Positions 8,201 to 17,320 are shown, counted from the first letter of the stretch. The stretch is DNA of 64,000 nt from Blautia sp. (GCA_023667395.1 JAMPAC010000001.1:633575-697574); one strand, 5' to 3'. Numbers and translations are program-made. Notes: generated from the sequence alone by a model not told the origin.

Positions 8201-9795
8201 TCCCGGATGGCGTCGATGGGCGGATTGGTGACCTGAGCAAACAGCTGTTTAAAATAATGGAACAGGGGATGATGGCTCTTGCTCAGGACGGGAATCGGAG
8301 TGTCCACGCCCATGGCCGCAATGGCCTCGCCGCCGTTCTTCGCCATGGGCAGGATGCTGGTCTGCAGTTCCTCATAAGTGTAGCCGAAAGCCTTCTGCAT
8401 CCGCTGGCGTTCCTCATAGGTATACTCCGGCACGCGCAGGTTGGGGATGTTCAAATCCTTTAAAAAGACCAGATTATTGTCCAGCCATTCCCCGTAAGGC
8501 TGCCTGGAAGCATATTTTTCCTTTAATTCCTCGTCGGAGATCACTTTTCCCTGCACCGTGTCCACCAGCAGCATCTTGCCCGGGCGGAGACGCTCTTTCA
8601 GCTTGATCTTCGCAGGGTCGATATCCAGCACGCCCACCTCTGAGGAAAGGATCAGGGTGTCATCCTCGGTGATCATATACCTGGAGGGACGCAGGCCGTT
8701 CCTGTCCAGCACGGCGCCCATGATATCCCCATCGGAAAAGAGAATGGACGCAGGACCGTCCCAGGGTTCCATCATGGTGGCATAATATTGGTAGAAATCC
8801 CGCTTGGTCTGGGACATCGCCTTGTTATTCGCCCATGGCTCCGGAATGGCGATCATCACCGCCAGGGGCAGATCCATACCGCTCATCACCAAAAATTCCA
8901 GGGTGTTATCCAGCATGGCGGAGTCGGAGCCCGTCTTGTTGATGGCAGGCAGTACCTTGTGCATATGACCCTTTAAAAACTCGGATTCCATATTTTCCTC
9001 CCGGGCAAGCATCTTATCCGCATTGCCCCGGATGGTGTTGATCTCGCCGTTATGTACCATCAGGCGGTTGGGGTGCGCCCGCTCCCAGCTGGGATTGGTA
9101 TTGGTGGAAAAGCGGGAATGCACCATGGCAATGGCGGACTCATAATCCTCGCTCTGCAGATCCGCAAAGAACGTCCGCAGCTGTCCCACCAGGAACATGC
9201 CCTTGTATACAATGGTACGGCTGGAAAAGGAAACCACATAAGTGTCGTCGCTGGACTGCTCGAACAGGCGTCTCGCAATGTAAAGCTTCCGGTCAAACTC
9301 CAGTCCCTTTTCCACGTTGGCGGGCTTCTTCACAAAGCCCTGCATGATGTAGGGCATACATTCCACCGCCTTGTGCCCCAACACATTGGGAAATGTGGGA
9401 ACCTCCCTCCATCCCAGGAATTCCAGTCCCTCCTTCTCCACTATGATCTCAAACATTTTCCTGGCCTGATTGCGGCGCAGTTCCTCCTGGGGAAAGAAGA
9501 ACATGCCAATGCCGTACTCCCTCTCCTTTCCAATCTCGATGCCAAGGGGTTTGCATACCCTGGCAAAGAATCTGTGGGGGATCTGGGTCAGGATGCCTAC
9601 GCCGTCGCCGGTCTTCCCCTCCGCGTCCTTTCCTGCCCTGTGCTCCAGGTTCTCAACGATCTTCAGCGCGTTCTCCACGGTAGCGCGGGTCTTCTGTCCA
9701 TTGATATTGACACAGGCCCCGATCCCGCAGTTATCATGCTCAAACTCCTGACGGTAAAGGGGAGCCTGAGGGATTTCCTTTTTTACATCAAACAT
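5245..9795 (-). CDS. gltB: Glutamate synthase large subunit
   Basis: GltB (1516 residues, normal length) makes glutamate from glutamine and 2-oxoglutarate in the cytoplasm. An N-terminal class II amidotransferase releases ammonia; the catalytic Cys follows a short propeptide in EHDNCGIGA (Cys 23). The central domain and the FMN-binding synthase domain (about 830-1230) follow. The 3Fe-4S cysteines are visible in CVMMRVCNLDTCPVG near residues 1118-1132, and the C-terminal beta-helix has Gly-rich repeats (GGRVVVLG, GMSGGIAYV). The ATG at 9795 has an AAAGGAG site and is preceded by a structured leader and a consensus promoter. It probably forms an operon with gltD, its electron donor. Confidence 0.97.
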   Translation of the reverse strand: MFDVKKEIPQAPLYRQEFEHDNCGIGACVNINGQKTRATVENALKIVENLEHRAGKDAEGKTGDGVGILTQIPHRFFARVCKPLGIEIGKEREYGIGMFFFPQEELRRNQARKMFEIIVEKEGLEFLGWREVPTFPNVLGHKAVECMPYIMQGFVKKPANVEKGLEFDRKLYIARRLFEQSSDDTYVVSFSSRTIVYKGMFLVGQLRTFFADLQSEDYESAIAMVHSRFSTNTNPSWERAHPNRLMVHNGEINTIRGNADKMLAREENMESEFLKGHMHKVLPAINKTGSDSAMLDNTLEFLVMSGMDLPLAVMIAIPEPWANNKAMSQTKRDFYQYYATMMEPWDGPASILFSDGDIMGAVLDRNGLRPSRYMITEDDTLILSSEVGVLDIDPAKIKLKERLRPGKMLLVDTVQGKVISDEELKEKYASRQPYGEWLDNNLVFLKDLNIPNLRVPEYTYEERQRMQKAFGYTYEELQTSILPMAKNGGEAIAAMGVDTPIPVLSKSHHPLFHYFKQLFAQVTNPPIDAIREEIVTSTTVYIGTERNILKESPKNCNVLRVNNPILTNTDLLKIKNMKAEGFKVEVVPITYYKNTSLERAIDRLFVEVDRAYRDGVNILILSDRGVDENHVPMPSLLAVSALNQYLVRTKKRTRVALILESGEPREVHHFATLLGYGACAINPYLAQESIKELIENHMLDKDYYAAVNDYNNAVLHGIVKIASKMGISTIQSYQGSQIFEAIGIAPEVINKYFCNTVSRVGGITLKDIEAQVDELHSMAFDPLGLGNDLTLDSPGHHKARSGGDEHLYNPATIHMLQESTRRGDYVMFKQYTAMVNDETSIKNLRGLMDFNYPKKGIDIEQVEPVESIVTRFKTGAMSYGSISKEAHETMAIAMNRLHGKSNSGEGGEELDRLTPGSDGLDRCSAIKQVASGRFGVTSRYLVSAKEIQIKMAQGAKPGEGGHLPGGKVYPWIAKTRHSTPGVSLISPPPHHDIYSIEDLAQLIYDLKNANKDARISVKLVSEAGVGTVAAGVAKAGAQVILVSGYDGGTGAAPRSSIHNAGLPWELGLAETHQTLIMNGLRNKVRIETDGKLMSGRDVAIAAILGAEEFGFATAPLVTMGCVMMRVCNLDTCPVGVATQNPELRKNFRGKPEYVENFMKFIAQELREYMAALGIKTVDELVGRTDLLRVRENLNQRQREVDLSRILSNPYQESRMKYTFDPKQVYDFELEKTLDEKVLLKQLKKAMESGQKRSVEVDVSNTDRTFGTILGSEITRKLGDNLEEDTYHVLCKGAGGQSFGAFIPKGLTLELVGDSNDYFGKGLSGGKLIVYPPRGSKFDPSENIIIGNVALYGATSGKAFINGVAGERFCVRNSGAMAVVEGVGDHGCEYMTGGRVVVLGSTGKNFAAGMSGGIAYVLDERNDLYKRLNKEMVSSSEITSKYDVLELKGMIQEHVTLTNSEKGKRILDNFEEYLPKFKKIIPHDYERVLKTIVQMEEKGLSAEQAQIEAFYANTRKV

Positions 9796-9818
9796 GGCTG
9801 CTTACTCCTTTCTGGTTT

Positions 9819-9883
9819 CTGCTCATTCAAATGAGCAGGCGCAGAAAGACGCAATAAGGCTATCTTGCGCCTCATTGCGTCTT
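9819..9883 (-). promoter_or_regulatory. Structured 5' leader of gltB (two hairpins)
   Basis: In the transcript order, AAGACGCAAT...ATTGCGTCTT (plus-strand 9846-9855 and 9874-9883, with an internal GGC/GCC pair) is followed by CTGCTCATT/AATGAGCAG (9819-9827, 9830-9838). Both lie between the promoter and the ribosome site. There is only a short T run after hairpin one, so it may be an attenuator, an mRNA stabiliser or a protein site. Confidence 0.6.
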
Positions 9884-9893
9884 CACTGAAAAC

Positions 9894-9922
9894 ACTATAC
9901 AACAAATTACTTCATCTGTAAA
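9894..9922 (-). promoter_or_regulatory. Promoter of gltB-gltD
   Basis: Read on the minus strand: TTTACA (9917-9922), 17-bp spacer, TATAGT (9894-9899). Transcription would start near 9887 and give a leader of about 90 nt. Confidence 0.65.
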
Positions 9923-9940
9923 TAAAAACTTTTTCTTAAA

Positions 9941-9959
9941 TTGTCAGATAATCTGACAA
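9941..9959. promoter_or_regulatory. 19-bp perfect palindrome upstream of gltB promoter
   Basis: TTGTCAGAT-A-ATCTGACAA is a perfect inverted repeat about 20 bp upstream of the gltB -35 box. This is where an activator of the LysR or GntR type would bind. The regulator is not in the window as far as I can tell. Confidence 0.55.
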
Positions 9960-10022
9960 CTCAATATTTTTTTATATTTTGTCTGTATATAGCGCACATC
10001 ATAGTAAAACTTTCTTTTTTGC

Positions 10023-10051
10023 TTGATTTGCGAACGCATTTTTGCTATCAT
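10023..10051 (+). promoter_or_regulatory. Promoter of the higBA pair
   Basis: TTGATT (10023-10028), 17-bp spacer, TATCAT (10046-10051), 31 bp before the toxin ATG. Confidence 0.5.
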
Positions 10052-10082
10052 AATAATATCCAAAAGAAAAAGGAGTCAGCGG

Positions 10083-10442
10083 ATGTTCAAAATTGAATTC
10101 TACAGTACCGCAGACGGCACCTCTGAGTTGTGGAACTTTCTCGATAAACTACAGCAAAAAAGCGTTAAAAACAAAGACGCTCGAATACAGCACAAGCAAA
10201 TCCTCATGTATATCCAGCTGCTTGAAGATCATGGCACACAACTTGGCGAAAATATAACCAAACATCTGGAAGATAATATATGGGAACTCCGCCCGGGAAA
10301 CAACAGAATATTATACTTCTATCATAAAGATGACACCTATGTGCTTCTGCATCAGTTTCGCAAAAAGACACAGAAAACACCGCATCGCGAACTTGAAAAG
10401 GCCAAAAATGAACGCGATGATTGGATTTCCAGAAAGAGGTAA
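10083..10442 (+). CDS. higB: RelE/HigB-type toxin (phage Gp49-like)
   Basis: A 119-residue protein of the phage-derived Gp49-like / HigB family, ribosome-associated mRNA interferases of type II toxin-antitoxin systems. Recognisable parts are the N-terminal MFKIEFYSTADG, the central NIWELRPGNNRILYFYH (the beta-sheet segment typical of the family) and the basic tail VLLHQFRKKTQKTP. The ATG at 10083 follows AAAAGGAG; a longer frame from 10023 has no ribosome site and would begin inside the promoter. The antitoxin gene follows within 6 bases. The toxin-first order is typical of higBA. Confidence 0.88.
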   Translation: MFKIEFYSTADGTSELWNFLDKLQQKSVKNKDARIQHKQILMYIQLLEDHGTQLGENITKHLEDNIWELRPGNNRILYFYHKDDTYVLLHQFRKKTQKTPHRELEKAKNERDDWISRKR

Positions 10443-10447
10443 TGTAT

Positions 10448-10738
10448 ATGGCAACTTGGTCGGATTACAAAAATCATGTGAGAAAAACAAATCCCAAAAT
10501 CGCAGAAGATGTTGATGAAGTTGAGGTTCTTTCCCGAATCATCGGCACAATGATCGAACAGCGCCATGATCTCAACCTTTCCCAGAGAGATCTTGCCAAT
10601 CTGTGCGGGATTCCACATTCATCTGTGGCAAGAATTGAATCGGGAATATCTACTCCCAATCTCCGTACGCTTCTGAAAATATTGAAGCAGCTGGGACTCA
10701 GCCTGACAGTCAATCCTGTTTCTCAGACAACAAAGTAA
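10448..10738 (+). CDS. higA: HigA-type XRE antitoxin
   Basis: A 96-residue helix-turn-helix protein that would neutralise the upstream toxin and repress the pair's promoter. The HTH is LSQRDLANLCGIPHSSVARIESG in the middle; the C-terminal LLKILKQLGLSLTV motif is typical of HigA antitoxins. AGAGG lies 8 bases before the ATG at 10448; ATG 10442, overlapping the toxin stop, is too close to the ribosome site. Confidence 0.88.
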   Translation: MATWSDYKNHVRKTNPKIAEDVDEVEVLSRIIGTMIEQRHDLNLSQRDLANLCGIPHSSVARIESGISTPNLRTLLKILKQLGLSLTVNPVSQTTK

Positions 10739-10739
10739 A

Positions 10740-10898
10740 CCAGGCACCGCTTTTTATAAAAAGATGCCCCATAGCATATTTCTTTTGAATAGTCGTCCTG
10801 AAATTCCTCCCCATACCCTCTGCATCTATCTGCGCAACCGCTTCTTCGCAGGACTGCGCCAGCGTTTTACCAAATCTGCAGGGACGGGTGATCAGTTT
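10740..10898 (-). pseudogene. Relic of a second AAA-ATPase/nuclease gene
   Basis: Directly after the stop of the intact gene at 10899, the same frame continues as LITRPCRFGKTL and then CEEAVAQIDAEGMGRNF and KKYAMGHLF. The first piece matches the intact gene's Walker A region ([12 protein letters not shown]). The second resembles the family's C-terminal nuclease tail (the Ala-Leu-x-Gln-Ile pattern followed by a Tyr-Gly hydrophobic strand). This looks like a tandem copy that lost its middle. The assignment of the second piece is an inference. Confidence 0.5.
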
Positions 10899-12608
10899 CT
10901 AGATATTCTGTCCTTCCATCTTCCCGAACCTTACCTCGCAGTCTTTCCGGTAAAAGGCTATCCCATAGCAGTCGATTTTCCGATAGCCCTCCGCCCGCAG
11001 TTCCTCCGCGTACTTCCTGTCGTATATCTGCTGCAGCGCTTTCTCCGCATCCTCCTCCAGCTCGTCGATGCTTCCCGAAACCTTCACCTCCAGAATGAAA
11101 GATCTCCCTCTCAGGGACGGGCTTTTTACCATAAAGTCAGACCTTCCGTTTCCGCTCTCCCGGTTGGATTTCACCACGTAATTCTCGCTCTGGCTTAAGA
11201 TGCCGGCAAGAAAACCGTGATAAAAACTCTCCGCACTGTCATAGAAGCTGATCGTGTCAAAAAGCTGACCGCTCAAAATATCCCCCATCCTGACCCCGTC
11301 GCCCTCTTCCATGGCTTTGTACAGATCCCGGAAATCCTGCTTTTCTATTTTCTCTCTCATCCAATTCATGATGGTATTTTCATAAATCGTCATTACCTCC
11401 GTATTGGGAATACGGACTTTTAAGAACACATATTTCTCTTTAAAATATTCGATTGCTTTCGTCAGATACCCGGTAAAATATAAGAAATTCCAGAGGTTAT
11501 CATCCCTGCTGTGCATATCCTCATAAGTGACTTCCTCATGTACCTGGATATCCAGAGTACCCCCGCTCAATAATGTCTCGATCTGCGTCTTGGTGTCCCG
11601 GTCCGCCCGGGCGATCATGTCCCTGATAATGTCGTTGAAACTGGTGTTGATCCAGTACGGACGAGGAAATGCCGCCTTACTGGCCGCCAGGTCATACATA
11701 AAATTGATGACGCTCCAAGGATTATAGACCTCCGTCTCCCCAAAGGTATATCCGTCATACCATTCCTTCATGGTCGGGAAACGGCTTTCCACTTCATAAT
11801 ATTCCATCATCCGCAGCACTTCCGCCTCCGTAAAGCCAAAGTGTTCGCTGTACTGCTGATCCAGCATGGAAATAATTCTCAGATGGTTCAGTCCGGTAAA
11901 AATACTCTCCCTGGAAATCCGCAGACAGCCGGTGATCACCGCAAGCTGCAGGCAGTCGTTGGTCTTCAGAGCCGACTCAAACAGCGAACGGATGAAATCT
12001 GTCATCTCCTGATAAAACCCCTTAAAATAGGCGTCTTCAAGCGGTACATCGTACTCGTCCAGCAGGATGATCGTATTTTTCCCCGTAGCCTGATGCAGAC
12101 ATTTGCTCAAAAACTGCAGAGCGCCGGAATAATCGTTATAGTCCGCCTTTCCACTGGCGAACTCACGGAACTTCTGTTTATTCTGCTCATTCAGATTATC
12201 GCTTTCCAGCACATATTGATGTTTCTGATATTCTTCTGTAATTGCATACTTTATCTTGCTGAAAGCCGCCTCAAAGTTCCTCTGCTTCGCCGATTTCAGC
12301 GTCAGGTTGATCACAGGGTAACTGCCCATCTGTCCCGTGTACGCCTCCCCGGCATCCATGATCTTAAGCCCCTGAAAAAGTTCCCTGTTCCGGGCGTTCT
12401 TCTCCCTGTCCCCCGTATCCTCAAAGAAGTATCGGAGCATACTGAGGTTCAACGTCTTCCCGAAGCGCCTGGGACGGGTAAAGAGGTTCACTTTTCCCTT
12501 TAAATCCAACAGTTCCTTAATAAACAGCGTCTTATCCACATAATAATACCCTGTTTTGATCATGTCCTCAAAGTTCTCTACCCCTATCGGCAGCGCTTTC
12601 TTCACCAT
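10899..12608 (-). CDS. AAA-ATPase-like / PD-(D/E)XK nuclease protein
   Basis: A 569-residue protein of the AAA-ATPase-like (PF09820 type) family with a C-terminal PD-(D/E)XK nuclease domain (PF08011 type). The N-terminus has the family signature [19 protein letters not shown], a Walker A-like TRPRRFGKT, and the Walker B region [13 protein letters not shown] near 190. The C-terminus carries the nuclease core: GNGRSDFMV (Asp) then SFILEVKV (Glu-x-Lys). Many paralogues occur per genome in Bacteroidetes and Clostridia. The biological role is not established; mobile-element or defence functions are suggested. GGGAGGTG precedes the ATG at 12608. A relic of another copy follows it, and a third relative is at 37450. 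Confidence 0.87.
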   Translation of the reverse strand: MVKKALPIGVENFEDMIKTGYYYVDKTLFIKELLDLKGKVNLFTRPRRFGKTLNLSMLRYFFEDTGDREKNARNRELFQGLKIMDAGEAYTGQMGSYPVINLTLKSAKQRNFEAAFSKIKYAITEEYQKHQYVLESDNLNEQNKQKFREFASGKADYNDYSGALQFLSKCLHQATGKNTIILLDEYDVPLEDAYFKGFYQEMTDFIRSLFESALKTNDCLQLAVITGCLRISRESIFTGLNHLRIISMLDQQYSEHFGFTEAEVLRMMEYYEVESRFPTMKEWYDGYTFGETEVYNPWSVINFMYDLAASKAAFPRPYWINTSFNDIIRDMIARADRDTKTQIETLLSGGTLDIQVHEEVTYEDMHSRDDNLWNFLYFTGYLTKAIEYFKEKYVFLKVRIPNTEVMTIYENTIMNWMREKIEKQDFRDLYKAMEEGDGVRMGDILSGQLFDTISFYDSAESFYHGFLAGILSQSENYVVKSNRESGNGRSDFMVKSPSLRGRSFILEVKVSGSIDELEEDAEKALQQIYDRKYAEELRAEGYRKIDCYGIAFYRKDCEVRFGKMEGQNI

Positions 12609-12647
12609 GCGGCACCTCCCACACTCGGATATGGCTGTTGTACCATG

Positions 12648-12676
12648 ATTATACCCTAATCTCTGCTATTTCTCAA
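12648..12676 (-). promoter_or_regulatory. Promoter of the AAA-nuclease gene
   Basis: Minus-strand TTGAGA (12671-12676), 17-bp spacer, TATAAT (12648-12653), 40 bp before the start codon. Confidence 0.6.
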
Positions 12677-12794
12677 TCTATTCTTTCTGGCTGCTTTCCT
12701 TCTCCATCGTTCAGCCCGACCTGACGACGATCTGCTGATCAACTTTTTTGATATTGCTAATTTACTGAGTAGTCAGCCAATTGAGTAGGGGAGA

Positions 12795-14611
12795 TCAAAT
12801 CTCCCTTTCCACCATCGTACCTACTTTCCAAGCCTGCTCTGTACCCTCAGCAATCAGCGCGTTCTTATCTCTCTTTCCACTTGGCGCAACCGGAAATGAT
12901 TCTTGATTATTTCTTATATGCACATATAAAACTTCCACTACTTCCTTCGGACAATTTCTGTTAATTTCCAGCCCGATCTGATTTTGAAATGACTTATCGT
13001 CAATCATTTCGTCTGGCTGCGGCTCAATATGAACAACGACTGCATTGTTATCTATCTGCACAACGGTACAAGACATAATTGAATCCAGGTTTCCTAATAA
13101 TTCCTCTATTTTGTAAAACGGATATTCATTGCCATTATTGAGCCTAATATTGTCTGTTATCCTTCCATATATTCTTAAAGTTCCCTTTTTATCCAGGGAA
13201 CCATATGCTCCCATTCTCAGCCAGACTTTTCCATCGTCCACAATCATATTCTCCATTGTCAACCCTGCTTCTCTATAATATCCCTGCATAGTACAGGGTC
13301 CTGATAAAATCACATTCCCTACTTCATCAATTCCACAATCTTTACCGTTTTTATCAATAACCCTTACTTCACAGCATCCCAGCGGCGTCAAACCTATATT
13401 CTTCCTCTGCAAAATGTAATATGGTCTTTTTTCCTGCAAAGCCTTGTATAAAGTAACAAGCACTCCGCTGCTTTCACTCGTTCCTCCTCCGATAGAAAAT
13501 TTTATTGGTGCCAACGGCCATGGCAATTTTGCTGTTCCAAATCTATGCTGTTTTGCAGCTTTATTAAAAAACTTTTCTTCTCCCCTGCTCATTGCCTCAC
13601 CTGTAACCGTTGCGACAAACAGATACGGCATGTTTACGTTTTTAAACTTCACATCAAAACACAGCTTTTTAGAAACATCTTCCCAAAATCCAACCCCTGC
13701 ACAAGCGACATTCGGTTGATTATTTATCAAAGCATAAATAAAATAATTTTTCTCATAAATAGGCTCCAGCGCAATTGTACAGCTACGAAACAAAGTATCG
13801 GTTATACTTGTTGTGATTCCTGCATGAATGTATGTCGGGAAATGGGCCAAAACCACTAAATCCTTCATCGTTCCCAAACCAGAAATATCTGGATCTTTAA
13901 ATCTGGATATTGTCATATAACTTTTGACAGGGTGCATAATAGCTTTAGGCATGCTGGGATTAGTGGTTCCGCTCGTATAAGTGATGGTAAAATTATCATC
14001 TAAATTCACTGAGCAATTCTCTTCAAGTGTTTCTTCATCACAACCCTTTAACGCTGCAAATTCTTCACCACTTATTACATTATTACCCGAAACGGTAATG
14101 TGCATATCGATAAATTTTATATCAATTTCTTCATAGGGATTGCTTTTATCAGCTAAAGAGGCATCCAGGTCAAAATAAACAACATACTTTATTTTACTGG
14201 CTTCAATGGGAACCTTTAAATCTTTATACACATTGGATGTTATAAAAATATAATCGCTTTGGGAATCATTAAAAATTTCTGTCAGATAATTTGGATCAAA
14301 CCATTCTCCGACAGAATTCATAACTGCGCCAATTTTGCTTATTGCTAAGAATAAATATATAAATTCCGGCGACATTTTCATACACAGAGGTATCTTATCA
14401 CCTTTCTTATAACCAAGCTTTCTTAAGCTGTATGCATAAAGTTCAACCTTGTCAAATAACTGCCCATAAGAAAACTGATTTTTTTATAGAGCAATGCTAT
14501 TTTATTTGAATTCTTTTTGTTCCTCAAATACACTTCCTCATAGATTGAATGTTGATGATTCTTTTCCAAATCGCTCAGTGCATTCTGAACTTTTTTATTA
14601 CTAAATTTCAT
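12795..14611 (-). pseudogene. Adenylate-forming ligase 3, single-base frameshift
   Basis: An ANL-superfamily (AMP-binding) ligase split by one missing base. The first part starts at ATG 14611 (MKFSNKKVQNAL) and hits a stop at 14423. The rest resumes in another frame through 12795. Adding one A to the A7 tract (T7 on the plus strand, 14479-14485) restores LYKKNQFSYGQLFDKVELYAY and joins both parts without stops. Core motifs are intact: TITYTSGTT (AMP loop, followed by an unusual NPSMPKA), WLRMGAYGSLDKKG, and the C-terminal SGKRDKN lysine. It activates a carboxylic acid as acyl-AMP; the substrate is unknown. It may be off, phase-variable or a sequencing error. It is the last gene of the 22.8-12.8 kb operon. 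Confidence 0.85.
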
Positions 14612-14616
14612 AAATC

Positions 14617-15315
14617 TTAAACACTCCTTACAAAACTCATTTCATACTCATAATCAAACTTGGGATATTCTGCCACCCGCCGAATCACTTCTCTCTCCCA
14701 CTCATCAGAGACAACAGTATCTCTCGGCACAGAAAGGAACATTTCCCATATTTCCCACTTCAAAGTAGCCATAACATCCCTAAGTTCCTCTATTTTTTCT
14801 TCTTTATCATCCTCCGCATTGATATACATAAGTTGTCCAAACTTAATATAGCAGTCCTTTCCCCTGTATTCCAGCACAATAGGCAAGATCGGACATCCTG
14901 ACTCCCTTGCCAGATCAATGATTCCCCAGTACAGTGGCAGCATTGGCCTGGAGGATTCCAGATTCCATGTCCCTTCCGGAAAGATGCACACATTTCTCCC
15001 TCTTTTCAAACATTTCAACACTTTTCTACCAGCTTCTTTTTTACTCCGTTTTTGCCTGCGGTTTACATAAATTGCACCATTGAAAAAGAAACACAATCTG
15101 TCTATTACTTCCAGTCTTTGCTTTCCCACAAGCACATAGGCTTGTCTGCCAATTACTTCACTCACAATCGGAAAGTCATGTTTACAGGAATGATTTGCTG
15201 CGATCAGAATATTTCTTTCTAATGCCGGTAATTTATTCATAATATGTAACTTATACTGGCGCTGCTTTTTCATCAATGTAAGCAAAACCGGATGAAATAT
15301 TATATGTATATTCAT
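14617..15315 (-). CDS. PlsC-type acyltransferase 2
   Basis: A 232-residue member of the lysophospholipid acyltransferase (PlsC/AGPAT) superfamily. It has the catalytic HX4D box in AANHSCKHD (about residue 40) and the acceptor-binding FPEGTWN box (about 110). These enzymes move an acyl group from acyl-CoA or acyl-ACP to a hydroxyl, and sometimes an amine. It shares LKWEIWE near the C-terminus with the acyltransferase at 16184, so the two are paralogues. No clear transmembrane span is visible. It starts 8 bases after the preceding gene and ends 5 bases before the frameshifted ligase, so it is within an operon. It presumably uses acyl groups activated by the neighbouring ligases (inference). Confidence 0.85.
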   Translation of the reverse strand: MNIHIIFHPVLLTLMKKQRQYKLHIMNKLPALERNILIAANHSCKHDFPIVSEVIGRQAYVLVGKQRLEVIDRLCFFFNGAIYVNRRQKRSKKEAGRKVLKCLKRGRNVCIFPEGTWNLESSRPMLPLYWGIIDLARESGCPILPIVLEYRGKDCYIKFGQLMYINAEDDKEEKIEELRDVMATLKWEIWEMFLSVPRDTVVSDEWEREVIRRVAEYPKFDYEYEMSFVRSV

Positions 15316-15323
15316 AAGTCTCT

Positions 15324-16187
15324 CTACTGCAAATACTGAAATCCTCCAAATAATTTCTTCTTATAGTGCGATAATTCTTCCTCTAATGACTTTTTACAAT
15401 CTGGATCCGACAGCTTTGAGAGAGCCGATTCTAAAATATCATGTGCGTGGTTTACATTAACCGCAAGTATTCCCGGGATTCCCAATCGGTACATATCCGC
15501 CAGTGTCCAGGCTGCACGCATATAATTTATTTGTTCATACTGCACTTCATCGAAATTGTTCAAAATCTCCGTTTTCTTCGGAACATAAGCAGAATCCGGT
15601 TCGACCACCCTTAATTCGTTGTAGGCGGCCTGGAGCACTTCTCTATTTTTTGCGGCTGCTGAAAAAAGAAGAATCCCTCGCAAAACCCGATATTTTTCAT
15701 AATACAAATGGTCTGGTTTTATATTATCCAGCCAGGAAAGGGCTTTTTCCTCTTTTTCTAATGCCATTAAACAAATCAACATATCATAATCAGCTTCCCG
15801 AAAATATTCCTCTGCTATGTCGAATCGATCCTTTCCGCTTTTTTCATCGGTTCCGTCAGCAAAATCATCATCATTAAAAACTATGGAAGCCATTTTCTGT
15901 ACGCTGCCGATTTCAGCGATTGCCTCTTCCCATTTGCATAAATTCATACGCGCATACGCACCAATCTTATAAAGTTTCATTGCCTCCCACGCAGCTTCCA
16001 CCGATCCTAAATCTACCACTAATTCCAGGCATGTTTTAGCATATTCAAAATCCTGCTGTTCTCCCGGACACGTATATCCTATTCCTATAACATATATCGC
16101 ATGAACGGCATCCCGATTGCCTTCTTTAGCCGCCTGAACAATTTCTTGGAAACTCATTTTATCTAACATTTCATCTGGTGTCATCAT
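15324..16187 (-). CDS. Sel1/TPR-like helical repeat protein
   Basis: A 287-residue, mostly helical cytoplasmic protein with degenerate Sel1/TPR-like repeats. Examples are the segment containing GNRDAVHAIYVIGIGY and EYAKTCLELVVDLGSVEAAWEAM, and near the C-terminus RAAWTLADMYRLGIPG. It probably acts as a protein-binding scaffold. The start is ATG 16187, which overlaps the stop of the acyltransferase upstream (ATGA) and has GGAGGAGA before it; longer upstream starts would read through the acyltransferase gene. I recognise no catalytic motif. Its position between two acyltransferases suggests it belongs to the same pathway. Confidence 0.75.
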   Translation of the reverse strand: MMTPDEMLDKMSFQEIVQAAKEGNRDAVHAIYVIGIGYTCPGEQQDFEYAKTCLELVVDLGSVEAAWEAMKLYKIGAYARMNLCKWEEAIAEIGSVQKMASIVFNDDDFADGTDEKSGKDRFDIAEEYFREADYDMLICLMALEKEEKALSWLDNIKPDHLYYEKYRVLRGILLFSAAAKNREVLQAAYNELRVVEPDSAYVPKKTEILNNFDEVQYEQINYMRAAWTLADMYRLGIPGILAVNVNHAHDILESALSKLSDPDCKKSLEEELSHYKKKLFGGFQYLQ

Positions 16188-17140
16188 TCTCCTCCATCTC
16201 CACCTACAACAGTGTCGCCAATTTTGATCTTCTCCCCCGCGCACTCGCACATTGCCATCTCATACCATCTTGGCAATAATCCCGTGTTCAAATCTCTCTG
16301 TACCTGCCAATATTCCAGCTTATATTTAGGGATATATGTGTTGACAAACTGCTCCCGCATAGAATATCCGGGCCATTCCTTACGTCTCTCTGCAATAAAA
16401 TCCTCCCAATAGGTATCCGATAGTTCTGCCCTGCTTTGAACGCCTTCCCTCTCCCAGATCTCCCATTTCAAAGCGGCCAAAGCATCCCGTATAGCCACTG
16501 TCAGTGCCGTCTTGTCAGCAAAATCTACAGCAGACAACACAGCGCCCCTGTTAATAACAAAGCGCCCTTCATACTGTTCCACTGCGATCGGAATGATCGC
16601 CGCACCCGTCTGAAGCGCTGCATCTGCCGCTCCATAAGCAATATCGCGTATGATTTCATTTTCTGAAAGATTCCACGTTCCCTCCGGAAAAATCATCACG
16701 TTATCGCCCTGACTCAAAATCTGTTTCATCCGCTCTTTTGTATTCGCCTTATCTGCTTTACTGTCCTCGTTCACCCAAATTGCACCGTTTGTATTGAGAA
16801 ACCAGCCTCCTATCTGTCCATATGTATTGATAAAATCAGATACAACGATATAAAAGTGATATGGAATCTGTTCGTTTACAATTTCAATATCCCATTTCCC
16901 GATATGGGTAACTGCAAAAATAACCGGACTCTTGTTTTCCAATGTGATCTCATTTAACAGTTCCACTTGAAACCCACATAGTTTCCTCTGGGCAAACAAC
17001 AGGAAGCGTAACAATGGTCTGATACATTTTCTGGCTTTAACGTATTTCAATTTTTCATTGTTTTGTACCTGCGCGCTTTTCTTCTCCTGATATGCTTCAA
17101 AAGCCTGTATCGCCCTTTGCCTTCTTTTGGTATCGTTCAT
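16184..17140 (-). CDS. PlsC-type acyltransferase 1
   Basis: A 318-residue PlsC-superfamily acyltransferase. It has the catalytic HX4D box in VTHIGKWDIE (about residue 80), the FPEGTWNLS box (about 153) and the shared LKWEIWE block. Compared with the 232-residue paralogue at 14617 it has an extra basic N-terminus (MNDTKRRQRAIQAF) and a longer C-terminal extension ending in a Gly-rich segment. AGAGGA precedes the ATG at 17140. Expected reaction: transfer of an activated acyl chain to an unknown acceptor at the membrane. The 286-bp gap before it holds a ligase relic. Confidence 0.85.
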   Translation of the reverse strand: MNDTKRRQRAIQAFEAYQEKKSAQVQNNEKLKYVKARKCIRPLLRFLLFAQRKLCGFQVELLNEITLENKSPVIFAVTHIGKWDIEIVNEQIPYHFYIVVSDFINTYGQIGGWFLNTNGAIWVNEDSKADKANTKERMKQILSQGDNVMIFPEGTWNLSENEIIRDIAYGAADAALQTGAAIIPIAVEQYEGRFVINRGAVLSAVDFADKTALTVAIRDALAALKWEIWEREGVQSRAELSDTYWEDFIAERRKEWPGYSMREQFVNTYIPKYKLEYWQVQRDLNTGLLPRWYEMAMCECAGEKIKIGDTVVGGDGGE

Positions 17141-17320
17141 TTCATTGTGATCCTCTCAAAATATGCAGTATGAACCTTATAGAAATGCTGATTAAATTAA
17201 AATTTCAGTTACCCGTGCACGGTTATATATTTTTTTCATTCCCTCTAATTTTTGAGCATATATCGTAGCCAATAATAAATTTCCCTATCTTCCTGCTTTT
17301 CCGCATGCATTATATTTCAG

